Assembly: GCA_936440205.1 (NCBI GenBank)
Contig: OW387135.1
Span: 37,302,792 to 37,366,791, forward strand
Length of the DNA stretch: 64,000 bases
Origin: Lepidonotus clava
Lineage: Eukaryota; Annelida; Polychaeta; Phyllodocida; Polynoidae
Reading direction: 5' to 3'
The position numbers were made by a program, and so were the translations under genes. Numbering within the stretch: the first letter of the stretch is position 1; the number at the start of each line of letters is the position of its first letter. The notes under the pieces are model-generated. The model was not told the origin of the DNA. It saw nothing but the letters and a program-made list of their open reading frames with translations, and did not search any database. Shown here one piece after another: positions 18,001 to 30,366 of the stretch.

Positions 18001-19883
18001 CCCCCCCCCCCCCCCAACAGTCCCCAGTCGCCAGTCTGCTAACTATTGAGACACTAAGTATTGAGTTCTATTTACCAGTTATGCTGTGAAATGTTACATA
18101 CTCAAAGGGCGCATTAATATTGATATTCACTTCAGTTCTATGTATTATGACAAACTTGCCATCACCAATTATGTTTTCTCTGTTGACAGAAAAAGTCGTA
18201 GAACCCATTCAACCAAAAGAGAAACAACCGTACTACCACAGAAAATTCCGGAGAGTGCCGACCATAGACCAGTGTGACGTCAATGATGCAGTATGCTTTT
18301 ATGAAGCCCAACAGCAGTTTAAACGTGACAAGTAAGTAAATTATGCATAGAACACAGGGTACCAACCACACAGGGAACACAGGGAAAATGGCAACAACAA
18401 AATTCCCTGACAGGGAAAACACAGGGAATTTGGAAAGTTTGCCCAAACACAGGGAAAACACAGGTTATTTTATTTGGCCAGGTTTTGAAATTCCTTATTC
18501 TCAAGATATTACTCATTAGGGATTTGACTTCTTGTTGTTAGGTTGTCCAATTTTTTTCTGCACACAGAGGCTTTTAAATTTGAACAACTTGCTTGATATA
18601 ACACATGGAAAAATTGCTGTGGGACAGGGAAATCTCAGGGAAAACATTTTGGTTAGTATCCTGAGAACACCATTCATTTCTACAAATATATTTGAAGATT
18701 ATCTTTATGCACATTTTCGCCCACCCTGTAGGACAAAGAAGCTTTCCGCTCCAGTCTGACTACCGTGTAGCAATCAGAGCGGGGGATAGTGTGCATTTCG
18801 TCATACACATATATGTACTCATTTACCTACAATCCGTGTAGCGAAAACGGCCTTATGAAACGGTATTTCTTTATATTTTGTTTTGAGAAAAGAGACCAGA
18901 TGTATCGTACAATACTAACGGTTTAGTGTACAAGAAATGAACATGTTATAATCTCGCCACTCCTGGCGTGTCCGAAATTAACGGTGCACCCATCATCCGA
19001 GATTTTAAGGACTGCGCACCCAGATATGCATAGATTTCTCTTATCATTTTATATATTATTTAAGAAATAATCCAATAAATATTGGCCGTCTACACACTAT
19101 TTGATTTTAGGGCGTGGCACCCAATGTATACATAGAAAAATTGTTACTTGCGGACACTGATTATACAAGAACACAATATTGTGTATAAAAGAATATATTT
19201 ATATTTTTAGGCTAGTTGAAAATGAGATCGTAAGTATCCTGCGCCAGCGAAGAATTGAGTGCATGACGTTTTATGGATCAGACCACGAAGAAAAATGCAA
19301 GCGTGTAGTTGAAGACTACGAGGCGGCTGCTGCAAACTGGTTCATGAAATGTAAGTTGTATAGTAATAATATGAATAATATAAAAGTTTTAGCACCCTTT
19401 TTTTAGTGTAATTTACAAAGCTTCCCGCAGAAAGCAGAAATTAACTTCTTGCTGTCTTCACAAATCATGGGATGACCTTTTATGCTGCAGAAATTACACT
19501 GATTAAAGTATCTTATTTATTCGAGATGAACGCAATTACAAGGAGCTGTTTGAACATCTAAGATTTATGGACATCCCCATCCCCAATTCTGCATATTGAT
19601 GTTCCGTCTGATATAAAATCCTGCGGCCCCTTAGATCAAAATGTTCTCACTGGAATCTTATTTATGGCAGTTTTTCTTGTCCACATTCACATCTATATGC
19701 ATAGTGGAGCAATTTCAAGGTACAGATTTGAACTTCCGATTCTCTTGTTCTCCGTTTTCAGTTGGAGACATTGGAGCTGCGGGCACCGTCAAAGATGCCT
19801 ACATGAAGCAGAAACATAGGCTGATCTGGGAGAGACGACATGGACCGGTTGGTTCAGGCACCAAGTCTGCAGAACCTCAATAA
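4846..19883 (+). CDS. NDUFB10: NADH:ubiquinone oxidoreductase subunit B10 (PDSW)
   Basis: Accessory subunit of mitochondrial complex I, on the intermembrane-space side of the membrane arm. Four coding exons with GT-AG borders and matching phases: 4846-4936, 18190-18331, 19211-19350 and 19762-19883, giving 164 residues (human ~172). Exon 1 has the family segment VIDKPVTLFR. Exon 2 has YYHRKFRRVPTIDQC and a Cys/Tyr-rich CFYEAQQQFKRDK. Exon 3 begins LVENEIVSILRQRR and carries further cysteines. Exon 4 begins GDIGAAGTVKDAYMKQK. The ATG at 4846 was chosen because it gives the family length. Intron 1 is 13.25 kb and is mostly transposons, while introns 2 and 3 are 0.9 and 0.4 kb. The gene is divergent from RPL3 and convergent with RPS2. 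Confidence 0.93.
5269..5446 (+). repeat. Split direct repeat A1 of the YR retrotransposon
   Basis: 178 bp, matching A2 at 9991-10168 by eye over the full length. It forms the left end of the element. Confidence 0.88.
5505..6761 (+). CDS. Gag-like protein of the YR retrotransposon
   Basis: 418-residue frame at the 5' side of the element. The C-terminal third has a cysteine/histidine-rich segment (about residues 308-360) ending in C-x2-C-x9-H-x4-C, resembling a zinc knuckle, followed by a Gln/His/Tyr-rich tail. Position and composition fit a nucleic-acid-binding Gag-like product. I cannot see a capsid fold from sequence alone. Confidence 0.7.
   Translation: MDWGTKYLEKMASAMENLLRAMEDDAVIPPSEPDDVAMADRFRALDVALDSLAANPPLDNEDLDSTRGYSNPDPVPVARVEALERGMTLMCKKLDRLCEVTTAVAAQATVTNINRRRHDSARQAQPAAHIRPEMPRQQVRFDAPQFVTNQLDRETYRIPQQDGKQMVGDLFVDTLIPKPYMYVDRLSGQGMKKKQEYREHMTSNEYVVSFISMLTDHRLRANPDHFHQLAHLGDVTEDIVTCPWPSVRRWTQHVFDSVERGVYAWEDQQRIQNDRFRLSLRHQRAADTSQRTSGSQDGQKEVVCPDFCTRSCPAGGKGKHHVEGAVKFVHTCMYCQATNVPRTDHSLAECKRKERHTAIVAAANAAQQAPTPPQFQPGLYQHPNTQNRYKHPHQYVHQYVQQQPQQAANAASQAPKNS
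6773..9610 (+). CDS. Reverse transcriptase / RNase H of the YR retrotransposon
   Basis: Long open frame just after the Gag-like frame. Reverse transcriptase motifs are visible: FTLDVARAYKNF and the catalytic YLDDIIVV near residue 363. An RNase H domain follows, with DACATG near 522, a conserved ELEAINVAV and YCDN further on. The 3' part of this frame overlaps the recombinase frame, an arrangement known in the DIRS order, so the functional RT/RNase H region probably ends near residue 650. Confidence 0.88.
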   Translation: MAAPASAEAPQDSHVCGSVGKQAPRSTADVTSAGALPDSAPREEDNTPVASVAASSTHPAAFDWLVHGQLADTVNVEHVIDFDYIRVLCENDKLDCNIDINPSVFAPYRRATWPAPDLGTRYEEYAVIYNAVRSTGLPNVLAARIPVRSALNVQAWTKYLAGVDDVLLDYVIYGFPMGYIGPVSDTLDASNHPSADAFPQQVDRFLDKEISFDGVLGPLDYPPFSEWAHVSPIMTRPKLNPGERRIITDLTYPDNSSVNAYIRKNTVMGLTQSHCLPSVDAVVQKIQASGPHVHMFTLDVARAYKNFRSCPLDWPLLAMRWGNSYFLDVTMPFGARASSGHMQRVADAIVRVLASKGIDALMYLDDIIVVAPSKDVAMEQYDTTKSLLAELGLPEAADKSQPPAQRVRWLGIDIDAARGVLEIPKDKLEVVIAVVEETMFKRSITVKHLQSVIGKLLHIAKCVRPARLFVSRLLEALRGAKRRSLNINSDIKSDLLWFSDFARQWNGVAVFPQEAPSREFVVDACATGIGAASERSAYTYNVAHPTDPIKNISELEAINVAVALQTFIGESDRGRTVVVYCDNMAAVHTFQSGRAKNRVLLEAARAAWMIQALFQVNVVYHHIPGRLNDLADVLSRASTSPTQSWRALKMVRDRSLTWIAPCLYPLTLVLPFLLCRSGAPAPGPRGPATTNEGKGTGYQQQQTVSSRGLLEVLPTLPSRPGHPGAPSPLHVHRTVEQLWTGPGHDPQPCGPYPHASSLDRAAPSGQPSAGEVGYRCDAEAEGLRTQAPSADSNGPNRGGDQRAPGYTRATGCHHSRTHDVLRGPPSVGGCSPDHRLVRPIEAFDQAGCKTDAELGDHKDQGREKSAKTQPDPGGDNSRGKRPRSLLDKDYHGHAGAVPHAGLTAAYAGVSWLTASDPRVIYTGSVEDGIGQIGCRQGCIYPARPA
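8901..9764 (+). CDS. Tyrosine recombinase of the YR retrotransposon
   Basis: 287-residue frame overlapping the end of the RT/RNase H frame. It has the catalytic pattern of lambda-type recombinases: an Arg in YYGALRQSEV, His-x2-Arg in LHALRKAAV, and a late HFGGWASEAYKHYVQ with the nucleophile Tyr. The N-terminal part is a helical SAM-like core-binding region. It replaces integrase in this order of elements. Confidence 0.88.
   Translation: MRFCQRYRLDPDTLEPHHLCMYIEQLNSSGLAPATIRNHVGHIRTHLLLTERPPVANHQRVKWAIDATLRRKDYVPKPRPPIPTDQIAAVISALPATPERLAVTTAVLMMYYGALRQSEVVPQTIASFDPLRHLTRQDVRLTQNSAIIKIKAAKNLQKHNQTREVTILAASDPGACLIRTITDMLVQSPTQDLQQPMLVFPGSLRPIPASYIRAQWKTALDKSGVDRDAYTLHALRKAAVTTAFRAGHTERQVQHFGGWASEAYKHYVQKDEDLQVAHLLATTLKLT
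9779..10469 (+). repeat. B1-A2-B2 repeat block of the YR retrotransposon
   Basis: B1 (9779-9990) abuts A2 (9991-10168), followed by an 89-bp spacer and B2 (10258-10469). The repeats appear identical to their partners. In this family the arrangement is thought to let a circular intermediate be recombined into the genome by the tyrosine recombinase. Confidence 0.88.
10787..10987. mobile_element. MITE with TTAA ends
   Basis: 201-bp inverted-repeat element. Both ends read TTAAAGGGA inward and the arms match over about 20 bp, continuing into TTCTYGTCC. A TTAA at both ends is the target signature of piggyBac and Kolobok-like transposons. No coding region. Confidence 0.65.
10988..11540. other. NDUFB10 intron 1, no feature recognised
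   Basis: Unique-looking intron sequence with short G/C-rich patches. I see no gene or clear repeat end. Confidence 0.5.
11870..14266. mobile_element. Non-autonomous CACTA-like element with an internal motif array
   Basis: Terminal inverted repeats of 23 bp (11870-11892 and 14244-14266) match at 22 positions and include CACTAAAGGGCATAA. The similarity extends outward imperfectly. The 2.4-kb AT-rich interior has at least 11 copies of a motif whose full form is the palindrome GTCACGGACGTGAC, in both orientations. CACTA (EnSpm) elements are known for short subterminal repeats bound by their transposase. No transposase frame remains. Family assignment is an inference, since the similarity goes past the CACTA end and no target duplication was found. 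Confidence 0.5.
12255..14085. repeat. Array of the GTCACGGACGTGAC motif
   Basis: Full or near copies occur near 12255, 12471, 12646, 13262, 13431, 13460, 13649, 13679, 13707, 13732 and 14070. Many are CATCACGTCCGTGAC, others are half-sites TGTCCGTGAC. They are absent just outside the inverted-repeat element, so the array belongs to it. Confidence 0.75.
14340..14935. repeat. G-rich and C-rich low-complexity tract
   Basis: Repeated runs of 6-17 G or C within 600 bp, at the right end of the 3-kb repeat and beyond. Long reading frames here are Gly/Pro artefacts of the composition. Confidence 0.85.
15018..15066. repeat. (TA)n microsatellite
   Basis: About 24 uninterrupted TA units. Confidence 0.95.
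15067..16058. other. NDUFB10 intron 1, AT-rich, no gene seen
   Basis: Contains a small direct duplication of CCGACTTTTGACACAAA near 15514 and 15535 and otherwise nothing I recognise. Confidence 0.5.
16060..16215. mobile_element. Harbinger-like MITE with TTA target duplication
   Basis: 156-bp element with inverted ends GGGGCCTTCCATT, matching over about 28 bp, flanked on both sides by TTA. TTA/TWA duplications and G-rich ends are typical of PIF/Harbinger MITEs. A short direct repeat CGCACATTTTCAAAAATCTC fills the middle. Confidence 0.65.
16216..17744. other. NDUFB10 intron 1, no gene seen
   Basis: AT-rich intron sequence without recognisable exon, repeat end or RNA gene. Confidence 0.5.
17745..18000 (-). 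mobile_element. tRNA-derived SINE (minus strand)
   Basis: Read on the minus strand, the head at about 18000-17950 has an A-box-like TAGCACTGTCG and a clear B box GGTTCAATCTC, with an anticodon-arm-like CTTGCATGCAGG between them, closest to tRNA-Ala. The tRNA-like part is not a full cloverleaf and runs into a unique body containing a GACACAGGG palindrome. Next to it is a C homopolymer (17997-18016). Confidence 0.6.
18350..18470 (+). repeat. NDUFB10: Cluster of ACAGGGAA repeats in NDUFB10 intron 2
   Basis: ACAGGGAA or close variants occur about eight times in 120 bp, again near 18625, all in one orientation. Apparently a degenerate minisatellite. Confidence 0.6.
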
Positions 19884-20043
19884 ATGGGAAAAGTAATGGA
19901 CTGACCGAAAAGAACATTGGTTTCTAAATGATGGCCCTTGTTCGTAATTTGCTAACTTAGAAGGAACTATATAAACCCCTCCCGTTCTCGTATTTGAGGG
20001 TTCTCTTGACGATATACACAGCGAAACATCTATACGAAATGTA

Positions 20044-20049
20044 AATAAA
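20044..20049 (+). terminator. NDUFB10: NDUFB10 poly(A) signal
   Basis: AATAAA about 160 nt after the NDUFB10 stop codon, the first canonical signal downstream. Confidence 0.6.
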
Positions 20050-21354
20050 TGAAGTTTACGAAACTACCCGTGCCTTGACAATTTTGATTTCCTTTTCGTA
20101 TTAGCTTACGATAAGGGAGAGTTTTACTTTAATAATAGGTAGATAATGCTATGGCAGTCAATTTTGTATTGATAGACATCTGTTCTACCACTTTATATTT
20201 TGCTCTTAGCTAACTTATCCGTTGCCAGGCTTTTAAATGAAGAATTTCTGTATTCTAAACCTACTTTCTGACCCCCCGACCGTGAAAGTAAAACAAAATC
20301 AAACAGAAAACTAAGGAGTGGTCGCTCCGAATATAGATATACATATTATATACTGGCGGTCTGTCATATTTTGTTTGTTCGCATATCCTAATCGGTGGAA
20401 TCCTTTTCCTGTCTACACCCGAGTACTAACTCGTTTGAACGTTCATCATTGAAGTACTCGAAGCTCGATACTCATTTTTTAATGTAATGCTACCCTTATT
20501 CACTTTGAAAGCGATAAAATCCCCGGATTATGTGCAAAGTTAACATGAACTTGGGATATAATGTCATATTAACAGGGCAGTCAACCGTCCCGGATTTCCC
20601 CCCGTCCCGGGAAGGACACAGATGTCCCGAAAAATGAGGAATTTAAAATGACTTAGATTTTTTAAAAATGTGGCAGGAATTTCTCAGAGAAATCTTCTCC
20701 AGGAGTCCAGGAAATGCAAGCTTCACAAACGATATTTCTAGAATCTTTTTGGAACGGTTACTATTTTCAACTTCTCCCTACCACGGATAGCTGATTTACA
20801 GTGTTTTAAGCACCTGCAGGCTATAAATTAGGACTGATTTTGTCGACAAAACCAATGAAAATAAAAAATAATTATCACATATCCACCAATACTGAGTAAA
20901 TTCTCATACGACTTAGAAAATATGTTTAACTTTAAATGATGATATTCAGGAAAATCTCTATGCTGAAGCCTTGAGTTGTCGACAAATTACCCAGCATGCA
21001 TCCTGATCTAAGCTAACCTGCAGGTAAATCTTAGGAATTTGGCTATCCATGGTTGGGTGAATTGCCCCTTTTTAGGGATATCAGTCACGGTCAATGAAGG
21101 TATCCTAGAATGTTATAAACCTCAAGTACACAATTTTTAGTTGCCATCAACGGTGAAAGTCAGGAAATCTGAAATCAGACGAAGATCTGAAAGTTAACAT
21201 CCTGCCATTTTCACCAACCAGACATTACGTTTTGTGCTGCTTATATTTTCCCTCAATTTTTCTACCCCTAACCCCAAAATAAAATACTGAATCTGTCCAA
21301 GTTGTCCCGTATTTTGCCAACGGGTTGACAGGCCCGCATCTACACTACTTTTGG

Positions 21355-21700
21355 CCATCTTAAACAGGTTTCAGGGATGTAAGTTGGGGGGACAGTGAAA
21401 AGTTGGAAATAGCAAAAAGAAAATATGACAGTATACTTAAATGCTGTGAAATGTGTTCTAAACATGAAATTTTGAAATAGATTGTTATGGGTCCTGGAGA
21501 GGAAAAGTCGGAAATCCGACAAAAATAGGAAAACTTACACCCCTGAGGTTTCCAATTTGGTGACAATGAAAATGCCGGAAATAGCGGAAGACAAATCTGA
21601 TTGCATCATTAAATGTGTTCTAAACAATAAAACAGATTTTCAAGGTTGCTGGAGAGAGAAATTAGGAAATCGGTCAAAAATAGGAAAACTTGCCTCCCTG
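21355..21700. repeat. Two-copy tandem duplication, about 180-bp unit
   Basis: Two adjacent units share GGAAATAGC, AAATGTGTTCTAAACA and ATAGGAAAACTT-type blocks in the same order. They lie just downstream of RPS2. Confidence 0.6.
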
Positions 21701-21805
21701 CTTTAATCTCGAATAGACTCAGAATATGCTTAACAGTGTGCCTACTTCAACACGATTTTCTTATTCGACAGATAAGAAACCCGATATATCATTTTTATAT
21801 TTTTT

Positions 21806-21811
21806 TTTATT
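21806..21811 (-). terminator. RPS2: RPS2 poly(A) signal
   Basis: AATAAA on the minus strand about 50 nt after the RPS2 stop codon. Confidence 0.7.
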
Positions 21812-21858
21812 TTGGTACGTCAAGTCTTTCGAAGACATCGGTTCCATTTTGTATCTAT

Positions 21859-26023
<4,165 letters not shown>

Positions 26024-26341
26024 TTGCTAAAACGTAGAAATACACAGAAACTTGAAGAGTTATCCCGCTGACATGGCCAAGAAACAACAATTCATTTTTC
26101 AAAGACTTCATCTCCCGTCTGGTATTGACAGTGGACCGACATGCCGCCTCCGACGACAGAGGCAGTCGATCGGATTTCAAAGTCAAATTACCAAATAAAA
26201 ATTTCACCAAAAGACCGACATATACTTACACATACTTAGATAAATGTGTTGTTGTTGATATGTGCATGATTTTTCGTAGTAAAAGCTAGGATTAATGAGA
26301 TTTTCAACGATTATACAGAGAGAACATAAAGTGCGACTTAC

Positions 26342-26369
26342 GTGATTGGGGTGTTGTACGAGAAAGAGG
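26342..26369 (-). promoter_or_regulatory. RPS2: RPS2 non-coding first exon, TOP start and ETS site
   Basis: On the minus strand CCTCTTTCTCGTAC runs to a donor CAC|GTAAGT at 26342, and the coding exon is preceded by an acceptor TTTTAG four bases before the ATG. The pyrimidine tract is a TOP signature. Just upstream, 26370-26377 reads CCGGAAGT, an ETS/GABP site common in ribosomal-protein promoters. Confidence 0.6.
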
Positions 26370-26439
26370 CCGGAAGTCTCGAGCACGGCGAGATCTCGTT
26401 GTGAAAAGACGAGAGTAGCTGAGAGAGATCGACTTTGTG

Positions 26440-26463
26440 ATGGTTCTCGGAGGAGCTCTCAAG
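26440..26463 (+). CDS. Possible first coding exon divergent from RPS2
   Basis: ATG followed by seven codons (MVLGGALK) and a good donor AAG|GTAAGG, about 75 bp from the RPS2 start and on the other strand. It ends in phase 0. The next supported plus-strand exon, 35149-35184, begins in phase 0 directly after an acceptor, so this could be exon 1 of the large membrane-protein gene across an 8.7-kb intron. No conserved sequence supports it, hence low confidence. Confidence 0.25.
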
Positions 26464-27392
26464 GTAAGGAGTGATCGATTTGGATCATTAATAAAGTCAA
26501 GTGCTACACTTTTAATTGCTCCATATATGTGTCTTTATTGAGAGATGACTGCCACCGTCCTTGAACATACTATGGAAGGCATAAACGCGTAATTTTACCA
26601 AAATGACTGGTTCTTGCACAGAAACATCGATCAGATGTTCGTCACTTCTGCAGTTCACAACTCAAGTCAAGACGTTTTCCTGCATCACTGCCGTCAGTGC
26701 ATGGATTCTCCTTATTACGGTATCCCAGAATCCTTTGCACACGGCGCAGGTTCTGGTGGCTCTTCTCTATCATTTAAGTCATTTTCAATCCACAATTACA
26801 AAGAATCTATGTATAATATTTAATATTCCCTGTAACATGATAACATAGATGGCACTTATTTTCAATTTCCACCATTCTAATGACTTAAATATGAGTATTC
26901 TATGTCAAAACAAGCCACTTCTTTACAATAGATTGTAGAAGAAATCTATCCAGTGAAGCCAGACCCACAATATCTGTCAAAATGCAAGAAATCAAAAAAT
27001 AATAATTTTACAGAAATTTATAATAGCCATATTGATAGAAGAGTTTATAATCTTGACATGTCATATTTTTTCAAAATTTTCCTTTGGACAAATATGGAGT
27101 TATGAATTTTTAAAGTTACCGGAAACTGCTTGGCGAGATCGCGGGAGTGGGACCGTAATACGGAGAATGGTGATGCTGCCTTCAACATTCAGCAGTAACA
27201 TTAGTGTTAAGTCACAATTCAGAGCCATAGCAAACATTGATTATGGTTGTTTAAGGAAAGCAGACTTTTCTATCAAACTAATGTTAAATCTGGGCATTCC
27301 TCCTGTCAGTAGATCGATTGATTATTATTATTTTTATTTTTTTTAATTAACAGTTAATAGAGATATATTCTAAGCCATCACATCAGCTGACC
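26464..27392. other. No feature recognised
   Basis: AT-rich sequence between RPS2 and the first inverted-repeat element. No exon-like conserved segment seen. Confidence 0.45.
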
Positions 27393-28251
27393 ACATATGT
27401 AGGCACTACCATAAAAAATTCAAATTCATTATTTTGATATAAAACACATATGTTCCGATGCGCTCATATGTAAGGATTCTAGAACTGAAAACGATATGAC
27501 TATATCTTATTTTGGAGCAGAGATATTACACATTTTATGTCTCAAAATCGCATGAAAATTCTGTCACTTTTCCATAGTGAAGCGCGACCAAATCTGTGAC
27601 CCCCAGCCCGGCCTCCCAGGGCTGGGACAGAACCTTAAAACGTTTATAACTGCAGAATACTTATAGATATAACCATGAAATAAAAAATATGTATTGGTAA
27701 CATAATTGGTTATCTTGACATACCAGGTTTTAACATTATCTATTATATTTTTTTTGGCCAAATCCAGGATATTATGAGACCGTGTATGATCCCCTAAAGT
27801 CACGGCCTGCACCCCTGCACAGCCGGGAGGGACAAGGGAACATTGTTGCAAAATTTGGGGCAACAAATGCAAGGGTCTGGGCATCAGTGTAAATGAAAAT
27901 AAATTATGGTTCTAGGTGTACATTTGTCTGAAAAAGCGGTACAGCCACATAACTAAGAGGTACAAGGCTTCCTTAATATAGTATTTGATGTCCAAAGTGC
28001 TGGGAAATTTTCAAAACAGTAGTTGACACTGATATAATTAACCTATGGCGACATAACAAACACCATTAGAAACATCCAGTCAAGCAGAACAAATGCTGAA
28101 AGTTTCATGCCTTTCTGACACATACAACATGTTAAAATCGACTATTTAAAGCAGAGCGAATTTCACAGCTTCAAAGAGTGTGGGTCACACCTCCCTATGG
28201 CCGTGAAGTGACAGAATTTTCGCGCAACTTATGGTAGTGCCTAACATATGT
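27393..28251. mobile_element. 860-bp inverted-repeat element
   Basis: The ends are AGGCACTACCATA (27401) and its inverse (28230-28242), each bordered outside by the palindrome ACATATGT, which may be an 8-bp target duplication or part of the repeat. A second inverted pair, AAAATTCTGTCACTT near 27554 and 28200, lies inside. No coding region; a non-autonomous DNA transposon. Confidence 0.6.
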
Positions 28252-30240
28252 ACTTTCTGTCCATCAGGGCAGGTGGACCATGAAATATATTTCATAATGA
28301 ACTGCAAGGCACATGAATGAAAACCTTAGAAACCCCCTTTCAAGGGCCCTAGAGAATTGTATCCCTGGTCTACAATCTTGCACAGTTTTGAAATAAGTTA
28401 CCGCAGACCTTAATTTTTTGGGCCATTTTAAGGCTAGACCTTCAATCGGCCTTAAAGCTCACGCGAAAAGGAATGTTACAAAATTCAGATATCCTTGCAT
28501 AGCAAATGGTTAATGTGTATTATAATGTATTACATGGTGCAAAACGGCCTTACTATGCAAACAATAAGTGTAATGCCTATTTTTGTAAGTGTGAGGCCAC
28601 TCTCACACCCCAGTGCGAATTTGTAGGAGGCAAGCCTGGACAGAGCCTATGATGTCAGAGGAGGCATTGAGCCTACTCAGTGTGTGACAATGAGTCAACT
28701 TTAGAAAATCATAAACCTAAAACTAAACCTTTCAAAATTATGTAAAAAAAGACATGGATTGTTCAAATAACTAACTGATGATTCTGAAAGTTACATACGT
28801 CCATGAATTATAGTTTTTAAGTGGCATGGAGTTTTATTGGGCTCCTTGGTCACAGTGTTATACCATTGCCTCCCGTGACGTCACAGGCCTTGCTTGCATG
28901 TGTTTCATGGAGGTATACCTGCTTATAATGCCAATTGAGCTAGTGAGCTAATTTTCAGTTTATCTAAATAATCAGAAGTGATAGAAGACGTCCTTTAGTC
29001 CTAAATGAATAAAATTGTACAGGATGGACGTATTTTGAGTCAAAAACCAGCTTTGCGCATCTCCTTTAACTCCCTGGCAACCACCTTAAATCTATCAAAA
29101 GTTTAAGGTTAATGAGTTTTGAAATATCGGGCCTTGGATCTAGATCTTCCTTTCAGAGATAGATCAAAGGTATCATAGACCATGTCAAACAACTGTAGAT
29201 CTAACCATGACAGTCACACTTAGAGTTACAATGTCCCAATTTACTTGATCATATTCCCTCCAGATTTACTAATTAGTCCAGACACAATTCTCCTATTTTG
29301 TCAGGTGCTAAATTGTACTATTGGCGTTGCTGATATTTTGAATTTATTATATGAGTTAACTGTTTAATCTAAGGAGGCAAACTGTCTATGCCAACCGTCA
29401 GAGACAGTGAAGTGACTCGTTTCACTGCTCTGAACTGTGAAATTTCCTCCGTGCACCCTCCATATATATAGCTATTATATGTGATATTAAAAACTGCACA
29501 TTCTGGGTGCATATGCCTACATTAAAAAAATGTGCATCCGGCCATGAAAATTGCACACCAGACGCAGGGCGCAGCTTAATAATCTTGATCTCTAGGATGG
29601 AATACGTGGCTTGAGAGTTCATGTGAGATGCTGCCACAAAAAGGGCCGTACCCTTGGCTTTGTGGGTCCGGGTATTTATAGTGACTTGTCTACATCTCCA
29701 TGGAAACCAAGAAGGGAAACAGCTGTTGAGTCCCTTGTTCCAGAAAAAGGTTCCTTTATAAAAAAGAGATCACCAAATAATTGTTAAGCGATAAAGCCCC
29801 CAGAAAATTTCTGGGGAGAATAAAAGTTTTGTTGAAAAAAAAGTGGGAGCACTCTAAATGTGTCACCTCACTTACTTTGAAAGGTTTTTTTTTGTCATTC
29901 TCACCAATGACCTATAGAATTGTCAAAGGAAAGGGGGGGAAAGTGTAAAAGGGGGAGCCCAATAAATTCCCTTGTAAAGGGGAAAGAATTAGGGTCCCTG
30001 GTGATCTAAGGCTAAATTAATCCCTGGTACCCATAGCAGGGTACGCCCAGGAAAAAAAAGCCTAGGGGCAGGCTGTAGTAGCCAATCGCTTCATCATTCA
30101 TGCAGTTTCAAATGGTATCTTTTCAGGTACCAAAACACAGTACCAAAGATCTATAAGAGCTACGCAGTCATGGCTGTGGAGCCTATTGACTCAGGCCAAA
30201 AGGGTTAACCCCTTTTGAGGTGTCCAAGGCGGAGACAAGT
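28252..30240. other. No feature recognised
   Basis: 2 kb of intergenic or intron sequence without supported genes. Confidence 0.45.
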
Positions 30241-30244
30241 CGTG

Positions 30245-30366
30245 GAAGATGTTGGCTAAGTGTGGCCAGCCCTCCGAAAGGAGTGTGGTGCTATAGAGCG
30301 AAACCACAAGGTAGAGGGTTCCAATTCCAGAAGGATAAAAAAGAAAGAAAAAGAAAAAGAAAAAAA
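30245..30366 (+). mobile_element. tRNA-derived SINE with A-rich tail
   Basis: A box TGGCTAAGTGTGG at 30253-30265, B box GGTTCCAATTCC at 30317-30328, then a tail of A-rich GAAAAA repeats (30338-30366). Spacing and order fit RNA polymerase III SINEs. Confidence 0.6.

Larger units (their letters stand above)
19884..21800. other. Convergent intergenic region NDUFB10-RPS2
   Basis: Apart from the NDUFB10 3' UTR and a duplicated block at 21355-21700, nothing is recognised. An imperfect GGGC-TCAACC inverted pair near 20575 and 21330 hints at an old transposon. Confidence 0.5.

Noticed and set aside
20573-21335. Possible inverted-repeat transposon between NDUFB10 and RPS2
   Set aside because: The end match is only about 14 of 17 with gaps and there is no target duplication.
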